Assembly (NCBI GenBank): GCA_937908115.1
Contig: CALEQZ010000050.1
Location: 22,132-86,131 of the forward strand
Source: an uncultured Alcaligenaceae bacterium
GTDB lineage: Bacteria; Pseudomonadota; Gammaproteobacteria; Burkholderiales; Burkholderiaceae_B
Length of the DNA stretch: 64,000 nt
Direction: 5' to 3'
The stretch's first letter is position 1. The number at the start of each line of letters is the position of its first letter. The notes beneath the pieces were generated by a model. It was not told the origin of the DNA. It worked only from the letters and a program-made list of their open reading frames with translations, and did not search any database. This document shows positions 19,783 to 29,019 of this stretch, piece after piece. Position numbers and translations under genes: made by a program.

Positions 19783-21255
19783 ATGACGACTGCTTCCCTT
19801 TCCCATCCCCAATCGGCCGGCCGCAAGGCGTGGTTCGGCCTGACCGCCGTGCTCGCCCTCGTCCTCTTGGTGGCGATGGACGGCTCCGTACTGTACCTGG
19901 CCATGCCACGGGTGACATCGACACTGCTGCCGACGGCGGACCAGGCGCTGTGGATGCTAGACATCTACGGATTCGTCGTGGGGTCGCTGCTGATCACCTT
20001 CGGCAACATCGGCGACCGCCATGGCCGGCTGAAACTGATCATGGCCGGCGCCACGGTGTTTGGCCTGGGTTCGCTCGGCGTCGCGTATTCGACGAGCGCC
20101 GAGGCCATGATCGCCTGCCGGGCGCTGATGGGCCTGGGCGGCGCCACGCTGCTGCCCTCCGGCCTTGCCATCGTCAGCGCGCTCTTTCCCGATCCGCGCC
20201 AGCGCGCCCAGGCGATCGGCATTTTTGCCGCGACTTTTGCGGCCGGGTTTGCCATAGGGCCTGTCATCGGCGGGCTGCTGCTACAGCGCTATGACTGGGG
20301 CGTGGTTTTCCTGATCAACGTGCCCGTCGTGGCCGCCTTCTTGCTGGCCGCGCCTGCCCTGCTGCGGGAGGTGCGCGCCGGCAGCACCGGCCGCATCGAC
20401 GCCGCCAGCCTGCTGCTTTCGTTTGCCGGCATCCTATTGTCGACCTACGCCATCAAGAGCGCCGCGGCTGCGGGACTGGGCAGGCAACAACTGGTTGCCG
20501 GTATCGCCGGCGCCACTGCGCTGGCGCTGTTCCTGCGGCGGCAGCGGCGCATCCCCCTTCCCTTGCTGGATCTGTCGCTGTTCAAGGACCCGGTGTTCTC
20601 GATTGCCATTTTGACCGGCCTGCTGTCGCTGGTCGTCTGGTCCGCCGCCGGTTATCTGTCGGGCATGTACCTGCAATCGGTGCTGGGCCTGGACGTCTTC
20701 GACGCGGCCCTGCTGACCCTGCCGGGTGCCGCAGTCCTGACCGCCACCTGCGTCGGCACGAGCCGCATCGTCGAGCGCATCGGCCGCAAGCGGGCGTTGG
20801 TGGCCACCCATGCCCTGATCGGAGCCGGCCTGTTGCCGATGCTGCTGACGACGGTCGATTCGGGTGCCGTCGCCTTCGTCGCCTCGACCCTCCTGGCCGG
20901 CGTGGGGTACGGCTTGTCCTTTAGCCTGGTCGCCGAGATCGCCGTGTCTGCCGTGCCGGCCGAACGTGCCGGCGCCGCGGGGTCCATTGCCGAAACCAGC
21001 AACGAAATCGGCAACGCCCTGGGCATCACCCTGCTTGGGTCGCTGGCAACGCTGGTGTTCCGCCTACAGGGTCCTGGCTTGGCCAGCACCTTGAACGAGA
21101 CACTCAGCCTGGCCGGGCTGGAGGCGTCGGCCGCCATCCAGGCCAAGCAGGCCTTCGTTGCGGGCATGCACCTGGCGGTTGGCGCGGGCGCTGCCCTGGC
21201 CTTGCTTGCCGCGGTAGCCGCATGGCGCTGGCTGCCGGATAAGCTGCCCGAGTGA
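19783..21255 (+). CDS. MFS drug exporter, DHA2 family (14 TM, SmvA-like)
   Basis: This 490-residue integral membrane protein has about 14 hydrophobic segments. The TM1 motif is MDGSVLYLAMP, and motif A is GNIGDRHGRLKL. Motif C is GPVIGGLL. The order matches the proton-driven DHA2 family, closest in style to SmvA/LfrA exporters of quaternary ammonium compounds and methyl viologen. Substrate range is inferred from family only. The ATG at 19783 is the first start after the operator region. The divergent TetR gene is the likely repressor. A hairpin with a T-tract follows the gene. Confidence 0.9.
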   Translation: MTTASLSHPQSAGRKAWFGLTAVLALVLLVAMDGSVLYLAMPRVTSTLLPTADQALWMLDIYGFVVGSLLITFGNIGDRHGRLKLIMAGATVFGLGSLGVAYSTSAEAMIACRALMGLGGATLLPSGLAIVSALFPDPRQRAQAIGIFAATFAAGFAIGPVIGGLLLQRYDWGVVFLINVPVVAAFLLAAPALLREVRAGSTGRIDAASLLLSFAGILLSTYAIKSAAAAGLGRQQLVAGIAGATALALFLRRQRRIPLPLLDLSLFKDPVFSIAILTGLLSLVVWSAAGYLSGMYLQSVLGLDVFDAALLTLPGAAVLTATCVGTSRIVERIGRKRALVATHALIGAGLLPMLLTTVDSGAVAFVASTLLAGVGYGLSFSLVAEIAVSAVPAERAGAAGSIAETSNEIGNALGITLLGSLATLVFRLQGPGLASTLNETLSLAGLEASAAIQAKQAFVAGMHLAVGAGAALALLAAVAAWRWLPDKLPE

Positions 21256-21342
21256 CATGCCGGCGGCCGCGCTGCCCGGCCTAGCCGCCGGCTGCCCGCG
21301 GCAAGGGGTAAGATCTGGGTTTGACTGTTGCAAAGGCCCAGA

Positions 21343-21395
21343 GCCGGTTTGGCGGCGCCCGATCCGGGCGCGCGAGCCGGCCTTTTTTCTTTTTG
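21343..21395 (+). terminator. Rho-independent terminator behind the DHA2 exporter
   Basis: A perfect GCGCCCG-ATC-CGGGCGC stem (21355-21371) lies inside an outer GCCGG/CCGGC pair (21343-21347, 21377-21381). It is followed by CTTTTTTCTTTTT. It ends only ten bases before the preferred start of the next gene, so it may also act as a leader attenuator. Confidence 0.65.
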
Positions 21396-21404
21396 CACCC
21401 ATCT

Positions 21405-22319
21405 GTGTCGACCCCACCCCATGCGCGCGCCTCGGCGGCGGGCGGCATCGCCTGCATCCTGGGCGGCATGCTTTGCCTGACGATCAGCGACAGCCTGGCC
21501 AAATGGCTGGGCGCACACTATGCGCCCATCCAGCTGCTGTTCCTGCGCGGTTCGATCGCCCTGACCGTGATCGCCACCGCAGTGCTGGCGGTGGCCGGCC
21601 GCCCGGCGCTGCGTACGCGTTACCTGCGCCTGCACATGCTGCGCGGGGCCATCAACGTCGCCTCGGCCAGCTGCTTTTACCTGGGGTTGACGCTGTTGCC
21701 CTTGGCCGAAGTGACGGCCATCGCGTTTGCCGCCCCGCTGTTCGTCATCAGCCTATCGGCGCTTTTGTTGCGCGAACCCGTGGGCGCGGGCCGATGGGCG
21801 GCGGTGCTGGTCGGTTTCCTGGGGGTGCTGGTCGTCGTGCGCCCGGGCGTATCGGGCTTTCAGCCGGCCGGGCTGCTGCCGCTGGCCACGGCGCTGTGCT
21901 ATGCCTTCATGATGCTGACGGCCCGCCGCATCGGCCCGGACGAGAAGATGCCGACGATGATGTTCTACATCGCACTCGGCCAGGTGGTGTTCAGCGCCGC
22001 GCTTCAGCCATGGTTCTGGCAACCGGTGCAGGCGCCGCACTGGCCCGGCATTGCCGGCATCGCCGTGTTCAGCACGCTGGGCCTGGGGCTGATCACGCAG
22101 GCGTTTCGGATTGCCCCGGCCTCGACCGTGGCGCCCTTCGATTATTCGGGCATCGTGTGGGCCGTGCTCTTCGGCTGGCTATTCTGGGACGAACTGCCCG
22201 ACGCCTGGGCCTGGGTCGGCAGCGCGCTGATCATGGGCAGCGGCCTATACGTCGCCATCAGCGAAGCCCGCCGCGGCCGTGCCGCGCGCGGGCGACAAGC
22301 ACCGCCTTCTCGCGGCTAG
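21405..22319 (+). CDS. EamA / DMT-family permease
   Basis: This 304-residue protein has ten predicted TM segments in two EamA repeats. The first repeat includes ISDSLAKWL and LPLAEVTAIAFAAPLFV; the second ends at FDYSGIVWAVLFGWLFWDELP. It is a drug/metabolite exporter of unknown substrate. The start is uncertain: GTG at 21405 follows the terminator-like hairpin and gives the usual length, TTG at 21321 would place that hairpin inside the gene, and ATG at 21468 would cut TM1. No good ribosome site precedes any of them. The stop overlaps the stop of the convergent hydrolase gene. Confidence 0.82.
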   Translation: MSTPPHARASAAGGIACILGGMLCLTISDSLAKWLGAHYAPIQLLFLRGSIALTVIATAVLAVAGRPALRTRYLRLHMLRGAINVASASCFYLGLTLLPLAEVTAIAFAAPLFVISLSALLLREPVGAGRWAAVLVGFLGVLVVVRPGVSGFQPAGLLPLATALCYAFMMLTARRIGPDEKMPTMMFYIALGQVVFSAALQPWFWQPVQAPHWPGIAGIAVFSTLGLGLITQAFRIAPASTVAPFDYSGIVWAVLFGWLFWDELPDAWAWVGSALIMGSGLYVAISEARRGRAARGRQAPPSRG

Positions 22320-23257
22320 CGCGGCAGCGGCTCGCCCGGCCCCGTGCGCTCGACGATCAGCCGATAGTGCTCCGGCCGGCGGTGGCGCGCGAAGTTGAAC
22401 ACGTGCCGGCGGAAGGTTTCGGCCAAGTCTAGGTCGGCGTTGACCGCGATCACCTCGTCGTCCTCGGTACTGGCCTGCGCCACGATTTCACCTGTCGGGG
22501 CCACGATGACCGAGCCGCCGATCATGTGGTGGCCGTCTTCATAGCCGCACTTGGCCGCCGCTGCGGCCCAGACGCAGTTCTGGTAGGCGCTGGCCTGCAA
22601 GGTGATCAAGTGGTGGTGCATGCGCAGGTGGACGGGCTCGGGCCAGTGAATGTTGACCGACGGCGTGTTATAGCCGAGCAGCACCAGGTTGGCACTTTGC
22701 AGCGACATGACCCGCCAGGTCTCCGGCCAGCGGCGGTCGTTGCACAGGCACATGCCTATCTTGGCGCCCATGGCGTCCCAGACGCCGAACGGCTGATCGC
22801 CGACGCGGAAGAACTTCTTTTCCAAATGCTGGAACGGCGCGTCCGGCTTGTGGTCGTCGTGGCCGGGAAGATGAATCTTGCGGTACTTGCCGACGATGCG
22901 CGCGCTGCGGTCGACCAGGATGGCCGTGTTGTACGGCGTGCCTTCGGGCGTGAGCTCGGCATAGCCGAGGTAGAAACCCACCTCCAGGCGCCGGGCCTCG
23001 TCGAAAAGCGGCTGCACATCGGCGTTGGGCATCTGTTTCTCGAAAAAGCGCGCCTGCGCCTCTTCTTCGCTCATCCAATAGCGCGGAAAGAACGTGGTCA
23101 ACGCCAGTTCCGGGAACACCACCAGTTGCGCGCCCCGGGCGTGCGCCTCGCGCAGCATCTCCACCAGCCGCGCCACGACGGCCTTGCGGGTATCGGCCAG
23201 GTGAACCGGTCCCATCTGCGCAACTGCTAGGCCGATCTTTCGTTTGCCCTTGCTCAT
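22316..23257 (-). CDS. N-carbamoyl-D-amino acid hydrolase (nitrilase superfamily)
   Basis: This 313-residue CN-hydrolase has the Glu-Lys-Cys triad: Glu50 in FPELALTTFFPR, Lys127 in GKYRKIHLPGH and Cys172 in CNDRRWPETWR. These positions and flanks closely match known D-carbamoylases (Glu46, Lys126, Cys171), which release D-amino acids, CO2 and ammonia from N-carbamoyl-D-amino acids. The QHLEKKFF and MHHHLITLQASAYQN segments also match. AAGGAG precedes the ATG at 23257. It shares a locus with a D-aminoacylase and an Asp/Glu racemase, supporting D-amino-acid metabolism. No hydantoinase is visible in the window. Confidence 0.87.
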   Translation of the reverse strand: MSKGKRKIGLAVAQMGPVHLADTRKAVVARLVEMLREAHARGAQLVVFPELALTTFFPRYWMSEEEAQARFFEKQMPNADVQPLFDEARRLEVGFYLGYAELTPEGTPYNTAILVDRSARIVGKYRKIHLPGHDDHKPDAPFQHLEKKFFRVGDQPFGVWDAMGAKIGMCLCNDRRWPETWRVMSLQSANLVLLGYNTPSVNIHWPEPVHLRMHHHLITLQASAYQNCVWAAAAAKCGYEDGHHMIGGSVIVAPTGEIVAQASTEDDEVIAVNADLDLAETFRRHVFNFARHRRPEHYRLIVERTGPGEPLPR

Positions 23258-23433
23258 GCTTGGACGCTCCTTTGCTGGATACGGAAAGGCGCTAAGCATG
23301 CCGCTGGCCGCGGGGGCGGGCAAACCTGTCGGCCGGGGCGCGGCCGCCAATGGCCCGGATGCGAAAACCCTGCATAAATCAAGGTCTTGCGCGGGATCGC
23401 AGCGTTTTTTCCAGGCCGCGCGATAGCCCGAGG

Positions 23434-24402
23434 TTATGGCGGGCCGACAAAATTCGATGCCTCGTCCAGCACCTCGGAGAGCGCGGCCAGGAAGCGGCGG
23501 GCTAGCAGCGGCGGCGGCGCCAGGTTCGAGTGCGTGGCCCAGATTTCCACCTTCGCCGCCGGGTCGATGGGACGCTGCACCACGTCCGAGCCCGGTGGGA
23601 TGCTCCAGCGATCCAGCAACGCAGGCCCGAGCCCCTGCTGCACGAAAGCATGCGCGGTGACGGGCGAATGCACTTCGATGGCCGCGGGATACACCGGTCC
23701 CGTGCCGAAGAAATCCTGCAAGGCCCAACCCAGCGGGGAGTCGGCCGGATAGCCGATCCAGGCCGCCGAGGAAAAATCCTGCGCACGGATCACCTCGCGC
23801 GCCGCCAGCCGGTGGCCGGGCGGCAGCGCGCAGACGATGCGGTCTTCGCCCATGCGCACCGAATCCAGGTTGGGATGGTCCGGCGCGTGCATCGAGATGC
23901 CGATATCGGCACGGCCGCTCAGGAAGTAACCCACCAGCTCATCGAAGGTCACGCTGCGGAAATCCACACGGGCGCTGTGGTTGCGGGCACGAAAGCGGCG
24001 AAGCGCCAGGGGGATGAGCGCCTGGCCGAAGCTTGCGCTGGCCACCACGCGCAGCATGCCCGCACCGTTTCGGCCCAGGCTGGCAGCCAGGTCGTTGACG
24101 CGCTGGATGCCGCCGTATACGTGCTCGACTTCCTGGTACAGGCGGCGCGCCTCGGGCGTCGGCAGCAAGCGTCCCTTGGCGCGCTCGAACAGCGGGTAGC
24201 CCAGGCGGGTTTCGGTCAGCGCCAGCACCCGGCTGACCGCCGGCTGCGAAACGTGCAGCATGCGCCCGGCGCCGCTGATGGAGCCGGCCATCATGATGGC
24301 GCGGAAGACCTCGATCTGCCGCAGGCTCAGCGGCGGCCCCTGCCGGGCCTCGTGCCCGCAGAACTCGGGCGAAAGGTCTTGAAATTCCTCGCTATCGGTC
24401 AT
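23434..24402 (-). CDS. LysR-family transcriptional regulator
   Basis: This 322-residue regulator has the LysR HTH at ~28-85 (LRQIEVFRAIMMAGSISGAG..LHVSQPAVSRVLALTE) and a periplasmic-binding-like effector domain. An N-terminal extension of ~25 residues precedes the HTH; the ATG at 24402 is chosen as the first good start. It is divergent from a Bug receptor and D-aminoacylase operon and upstream of the D-carbamoylase in the same direction. It is therefore the likely regulator of this D-amino-acid locus. Confidence 0.9.
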   Translation of the reverse strand: MTDSEEFQDLSPEFCGHEARQGPPLSLRQIEVFRAIMMAGSISGAGRMLHVSQPAVSRVLALTETRLGYPLFERAKGRLLPTPEARRLYQEVEHVYGGIQRVNDLAASLGRNGAGMLRVVASASFGQALIPLALRRFRARNHSARVDFRSVTFDELVGYFLSGRADIGISMHAPDHPNLDSVRMGEDRIVCALPPGHRLAAREVIRAQDFSSAAWIGYPADSPLGWALQDFFGTGPVYPAAIEVHSPVTAHAFVQQGLGPALLDRWSIPPGSDVVQRPIDPAAKVEIWATHSNLAPPPLLARRFLAALSEVLDEASNFVGPP

Positions 24403-24419
24403 CTGGCGCCCCCCGCGCG

Positions 24420-24434
24420 ATAACGGCCGATTAT
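24420..24434. promoter_or_regulatory. Candidate LysR binding site (T-N11-A)
   Basis: ATAA-N7-TTAT (24420-24423 and 24431-24434) fits the T-N11-A dyad rule for LysR regulators. It lies between the divergent lysR gene and the Bug receptor gene. Confidence 0.4.
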
Positions 24435-24523
24435 AGGGTCGGGACATTTTTCGATGAGGGCATGCGGCGGGGCCGGTGATAACCTGCCCCGGCTTTGCCA
24501 ACACCGTCTCAAGGGGAAAAGAC

Positions 24524-25492
24524 ATGCATCGTACATTCGTCCGCTGCCTCGCCGCCCTGTCGCTGGCCGCCGGCATGACCGCCGTGGCGCACGCCTGGCC
24601 GGAGCGGCCCATCACCTTCGTCGTGCCGTCGGCCGCCGGCGGCTCGCCTGACGTGCTCTCGCGCGTGGTCACCACGCAGCTGTCCAAGGACCTGAATACG
24701 CCGGTCGTGGTGGAAAACCGGCCCGGCGCGGCCGGCAACATCGGCATCGAGCTGATCAAGCGCGCGGCGCCCGACGGCTACACGATCGGCTACGGCAACA
24801 TCAACACACTGGCGGTCAACCGGTCGCTGTTCAACAAACTGCCCTACGACGTCGACCAGCACCTCGAACCCGTCGCCCACTTATTCAACCTCTACAACGT
24901 CTTGATCGTGCCGGCGAACGCGCCGGACAAGTCGCTGCAGGACCTGGTCGACCGCGCGCGCGCCAATCCGGGCAAGTTGTCGTATGGCGCATCGGGCGTC
25001 GGCACCACCGGCCATATGGGCGGTGAGCTGTTCAAGGCCATGGCCAAGCTCGATGTGCACTTCATCCCCTACAACGGCGGTCCTGCCGCCATCCAGGATT
25101 TGCTGGGCAACCGGCTGGATTTCATCTTCGTGAACTCGTCCGAGGCGGTGCCGCTCATCCAGGCCGGCCGCGTCCGCGCACTGGGCGTCAGCAGCCGGCA
25201 TCGCCTGCCGCTGCTGCCCGACGTCGCCACGCTGGACGAGCAAGGCATCGCGGGATACGAGACCGTGTCCTGGGGCGGCGTGGTCGCGCCCAAGGGCACG
25301 CCGGCGGACGTGATCGAAAAACTCAACGCGTCGATCAACGCTGCCTTGCGCGAGCCGCCGGTCGTCGAAGGGTTGGCCAAGCTCGGCGCCGAGCCGGCCC
25401 AGGGATCGCCCGCCGACTTCAAGCGGCTGATCGACGATGAGACGCTCAAGTGGCGCCGCATCATCGAAGACGCCGGCATCGAGAAGCTCTGA
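24524..25492 (+). CDS. Tripartite tricarboxylate transporter (Bug) substrate-binding protein
   Basis: This 322-residue periplasmic receptor of the TctC/Bug family starts with a Sec signal peptide (cleavage near AHA-WPERP). It carries the family pattern PITFVVPSAAGGSPD, VVVENRPGAAGNIG and YGASGVGTTGHMGGEL. The ATG at 24524 is chosen because AAGGGGA precedes it. Bug proteins bind small carboxylates or amino acids; the nearby enzymes suggest an N-acyl or N-carbamoyl amino acid. No membrane subunits (TctA/B) are adjacent, which is common for orphan Bug genes. A D-aminoacylase gene follows 14 bases later. Confidence 0.9.
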   Translation: MHRTFVRCLAALSLAAGMTAVAHAWPERPITFVVPSAAGGSPDVLSRVVTTQLSKDLNTPVVVENRPGAAGNIGIELIKRAAPDGYTIGYGNINTLAVNRSLFNKLPYDVDQHLEPVAHLFNLYNVLIVPANAPDKSLQDLVDRARANPGKLSYGASGVGTTGHMGGELFKAMAKLDVHFIPYNGGPAAIQDLLGNRLDFIFVNSSEAVPLIQAGRVRALGVSSRHRLPLLPDVATLDEQGIAGYETVSWGGVVAPKGTPADVIEKLNASINAALREPPVVEGLAKLGAEPAQGSPADFKRLIDDETLKWRRIIEDAGIEKL

Positions 25493-25506
25493 ACCGGCGG
25501 CCAGGC

Positions 25507-26946
25507 ATGCGCGCAGACCTCATCTTCGCCGATGCGACCGTCGTCGACGGCAGCGGCCAGGCGCGGTTTCGCGCCCACATCGCCGTGCAGGGCGATCGCA
25601 TCGTGCAAGTCGGCGACTTCGCCATCCCGCCGCAAACGCCCGTGGTGGACGCTTCGGGCTTGGTCGCCGCCCCGGGTTTCATCGACTCGCACACCCACGA
25701 CGACGGGTATTTGCTCGCCCACCCGGACATGACGCCCAAGGTATCCCAGGGCGTGACGACCGTGGTGACCGGCAACTGCGGCATCAGCCTCGCCCCATGG
25801 ACGGGCGGCGGCGACATCCCGCAACCGCTGGATTTGCTCGGTCCGGCGCAGTTGTTCCGGTTTGCGACGTTTGCCGAGTGGATCGCCGCGCTGCGCGCCG
25901 CACCAGCGGCAGTCAACGTGGTGCCGCTGGTGGGCCACACCACGCTGCGCGTGGTGACGATGTCCGACGTCTCGCGCCCCGCCGACGCGCAAGAGATCGC
26001 ACACATGCAGGCCCTGGTGGACCAGGCGCTGCAAGCTGGTGCGTTCGGCGTATCGACCGGGACCTTCTATCCGCCGGCGGCAGCCGCACCCACCGAGGAA
26101 ATCATCCAGGCCTGCGAGCCGCTGCGCGTGCGAGGCGGGGTGTATGCCACCCACTTGCGCGACGAGGGCGACCATATCCTGCCCGCCATGCACGAAGCCT
26201 TGGAGATCGGCCGCGCCTTGGGCTGCCGCGTGGTGTTCTCGCACCACAAGGTGGTCGGCGCGCGCAACCATGGCCGCACGCGCGAAACGCTGGCACTGAT
26301 CACGCAGGCAGCCGAGCATCAGCCGGTTTGCCTGGACTGCCATCCTTATCCGGCGACCTCGACCATGTTGCGGCTGGATCGCGTGCGCCTGGCCGAACGC
26401 ACGCTGGTGACCTGGTCCAAAGGCTATCCGGCCGCCACCGGGCGCGACTTCGCCGAGGTCATGCGCGAACTCGGCACGGACGACGCCGGCGCCGTGCAGC
26501 GGTTGTCGCCCGCCGGCGCGATTTACTTCCTCATGGATCCCGAAGACGTCAAGCGCATCTTCCGCCATCCCCTAACCATGGTCGGTTCCGACGGCCTGCC
26601 ATTCGACCCGCATCCGCACCCGCGGCAGTGGGGCACGTTCACCAACGTGCTGCGCGCCATGGTGCGCGAGCAGAACTTGCTGACGCTGGAGACGGCCATC
26701 CATCGCATGACCGGCCTGGCGGCCAGCCAGTACGGACTTTCCGGGCGGGGGCTGCTGCGCCCCGGGCACTACGCCGACATCGTGCTATTCGACCCGCAAG
26801 CCGTGACGGATACCGCCACCTTCGACGAGCCGCGCCAAGTCAGCCGCGGCATACATGGCGTCTGGGTCAACGGCCAGCAGGTATGGGACGGGCGGCAGGC
26901 CGGCACGGCACGCCCCGGGCGGGTGCTGGAGCGTGCCTGGCGATGA
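25507..26946 (+). CDS. D-aminoacylase (N-acyl-D-amino acid deacylase)
   Basis: This 479-residue zinc amidohydrolase removes the acyl group from N-acyl-D-amino acids. Visible features are the GFIDSHTHDD metal site (His62, His64), the bridging Cys91 in TGNCGISLAP, the SHHKVVG and CHPYPATST metal-ligand segments, and the conserved VGSDGLPFD aspartate. Length matches Alcaligenes D-aminoacylases (~480 residues). The ATG at 25507 begins with the typical small beta domain. The stop overlaps the racemase start (ATGA), so the two are translationally coupled. Confidence 0.9.
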   Translation: MRADLIFADATVVDGSGQARFRAHIAVQGDRIVQVGDFAIPPQTPVVDASGLVAAPGFIDSHTHDDGYLLAHPDMTPKVSQGVTTVVTGNCGISLAPWTGGGDIPQPLDLLGPAQLFRFATFAEWIAALRAAPAAVNVVPLVGHTTLRVVTMSDVSRPADAQEIAHMQALVDQALQAGAFGVSTGTFYPPAAAAPTEEIIQACEPLRVRGGVYATHLRDEGDHILPAMHEALEIGRALGCRVVFSHHKVVGARNHGRTRETLALITQAAEHQPVCLDCHPYPATSTMLRLDRVRLAERTLVTWSKGYPAATGRDFAEVMRELGTDDAGAVQRLSPAGAIYFLMDPEDVKRIFRHPLTMVGSDGLPFDPHPHPRQWGTFTNVLRAMVREQNLLTLETAIHRMTGLAASQYGLSGRGLLRPGHYADIVLFDPQAVTDTATFDEPRQVSRGIHGVWVNGQQVWDGRQAGTARPGRVLERAWR

Positions 26947-27677
26947 AGGCCGATGTTGGCGGGTACTTGGGCGTGCTCGGCGGCATGGGACCGCTGGCCG
27001 GTGCGGCCTTCGCGATGCGGCTGGTGGCGCTGACGCCCGCAACGCGCGACCAGGACCACATCCCTACGCTGCTACACAATGATCCGCGCATCCCCGACCG
27101 CAGCGATGCGCGCATGCGCGGCGGGCCGGATCCCCTGCCCTACATGCTGGCCGGATTGCGACGGCTGCAGGCTGCCGGCGCGAGCCTGGTCGCGATCCCG
27201 TGCAACACCGCCCACCTGTGGTACGACCAGCTCGCGGCCGCGGCATCGGTGCCCGTGCTGCACATCGTCGATGCGGTCGTGCAGGATTTGTGCGGGATGG
27301 GCATTGTGCGCGGCTGCATCGGACTGATGGGCACGCCCGCCACGCTGGCGCTGGGCCTGTACCAGGACAGGCTGCGGCGCCATGGCTACCGCTGCATCGT
27401 CCCGGACGAAGACGACATCGAACGCGGTTGCGTGGCGCCGATCCGCGCGGTCAAGGCGAACCAGCCGGCCGCAGCGCTGGCACCCGCAGCCGAATGCGCT
27501 CGGCGCTTGCGCGCGCGCGGCGCCGACGCCGTCGTGCTGGGCTGCACGGAATTGCCCTTGGCCCTGCCCCACGGCCACCGGGCGCAGCTGGACGTGCCGC
27601 TGACCGATTCCATCGACGCGCTGGCGCGCGCAGCCATCCAGGCCTACGGCCGCACGCCATTGCTGCAGGCAGCCTGA
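26943..27677 (+). CDS. Aspartate/glutamate racemase family protein
   Basis: This 244-residue enzyme has the two-cysteine acid-base pair of cofactor-independent racemases: IPCNTAHLW and LGCTELPLAL. The N-terminus YLGVLGGMGPLAG is typical of the YgeA/RacX group. In this operon it could convert the D-amino acid released by the upstream D-aminoacylase or the divergent D-carbamoylase to the L-form. Broad-specificity members exist, so the substrate is uncertain. The start overlaps the preceding stop. It ends 21 bases before a convergent gene. Confidence 0.88.
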   Translation: MKADVGGYLGVLGGMGPLAGAAFAMRLVALTPATRDQDHIPTLLHNDPRIPDRSDARMRGGPDPLPYMLAGLRRLQAAGASLVAIPCNTAHLWYDQLAAAASVPVLHIVDAVVQDLCGMGIVRGCIGLMGTPATLALGLYQDRLRRHGYRCIVPDEDDIERGCVAPIRAVKANQPAAALAPAAECARRLRARGADAVVLGCTELPLALPHGHRAQLDVPLTDSIDALARAAIQAYGRTPLLQAA

Positions 27678-27698
27678 CCGCGCGCGGCCCCTGCGCGA

Positions 27699-28913
27699 CT
27701 AGCGCGGCGACACGCGCAGCAGCTTCCCGTTCGCCGCGTCGGTCAGCACGTACAAGTGCCCGTCGGGACCGACGCGGACATCCCGGATCCGTTCGCGCCG
27801 GTCGGCCAGCAGGCGCTCCTCGGCCGTCACGCGCTCGCCATCGAGCGACAGGCGGATCAATGCGGCGCCGGCCAGGGCGCCGACGAAAAGCGACCCGCGC
27901 CATTGTGGGTGGCGGTCCGCGTCGTAAAACGCCATGCCGCTGATCGCGGGGGACTGGGGCCAGTAGTACACCGGCGGCTCGATGCCCGGCGCCTCGGCGC
28001 CGCGCGCTTCCGGGATGGGCCGCCCGGAATAGTCCATGCCGTAGGTGACGATGGGCCAACCGTAATTGCCGCCAGGCTTGGGGATGTTGATCTCGTCACC
28101 GCCGCGCGGGCCGTGTTCGTGCAGCCACACCGCGCCGGTGCGGGGATGCACGGCCAGGCCTTGCGGATTGCGGTGGCCGTAGGACCATATCTCGGGACGG
28201 GCACCCGCGCGGCCCACGAAGGGGTTGCCGGCCGGCACGCTGCCGTCGGCGTGAATGCGCACCAGCTTGCCCTGCAGCTTGCCCAGGTCCTGCGCCGCCG
28301 GGCGTTGGTTGTTTTCGCCCAGGGCGATGAAAAGATGGCCGTCGCGGTCGAAGGCCAACCGGGAGCCGAAATGCATGCCGGTCGACAGTTTGGGCTGCTG
28401 CTGGAAAATGCGTGCAAAGCCTTCCAGGCGGGACATATCCTCGGCCAGCCGGCCGCGCCCGACGGCCGTGCTCAACCGCCCGTCTCGCCCCGCCTCGGCA
28501 TACGCCAGGTAAACGAGGCGGTCGCGCGCAAACGACGGCGACAGCGCCACATCGAGCAGCCCGCCCTGCCCCTGGGCGGCCACGCGCGGTACGCCCGCCA
28601 GGGGTTCGGACAGGCCCGTGCCGGCACGCCAGCGGCGCAGCGCGCCCGTCCGCTCGGTGATGAGCAGGGATCCATCCGGCAGGAAGGCCAGCGCCCACGG
28701 ATGCGACAGCCCCGCGGCCAACGCTTCCACCCGCGCCTGGCCAACCGAGGCGGCTTGCGCCCGGTTGGGCGGCGCATCCTGGCCCGCGGCCCGGGCTGGC
28801 GGCCCGGCAAGCGTCGCGGCGGCCAATCCGATTGCAACGCCGAGACCTGCCAATGCGCGCCCCCGCCCACCGTGCGAGCGGCTGGCCTGTCCGCGATCAA
28901 GGCAATGCTGCAT
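27699..28913 (-). CDS. PQQ-dependent aldose-sugar-dehydrogenase-like protein (Asd/YliI)
   Basis: This 404-residue soluble beta-propeller of the GSDH (glucose/sorbosone dehydrogenase) family carries a signal peptide ending near ARAAGQ, so it is periplasmic. Family motifs include LSHPWALAFLPDGSLLITER, GENNQRPAAQD, YGHRNPQGLAVHP, WLHEHGPRGGDEIN and GGNYGWP. It would oxidise aldose sugars using PQQ and calcium and pass electrons to the respiratory chain. AAGGA precedes the ATG at 28913. It is divergent from a glutathione transferase gene. Confidence 0.88.
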   Translation of the reverse strand: MQHCLDRGQASRSHGGRGRALAGLGVAIGLAAATLAGPPARAAGQDAPPNRAQAASVGQARVEALAAGLSHPWALAFLPDGSLLITERTGALRRWRAGTGLSEPLAGVPRVAAQGQGGLLDVALSPSFARDRLVYLAYAEAGRDGRLSTAVGRGRLAEDMSRLEGFARIFQQQPKLSTGMHFGSRLAFDRDGHLFIALGENNQRPAAQDLGKLQGKLVRIHADGSVPAGNPFVGRAGARPEIWSYGHRNPQGLAVHPRTGAVWLHEHGPRGGDEINIPKPGGNYGWPIVTYGMDYSGRPIPEARGAEAPGIEPPVYYWPQSPAISGMAFYDADRHPQWRGSLFVGALAGAALIRLSLDGERVTAEERLLADRRERIRDVRVGPDGHLYVLTDAANGKLLRVSPR

Positions 28914-29019
28914 GGCCGGTTCCTTGTCGAAAACGCGCGCCGCTGCAACCGGCACGCCGCGCTTTGCGTACCATATGTCTTTTTGGCGCAGTGCGCCTGC
29001 ATTCGGAGGAAGCCATTCC

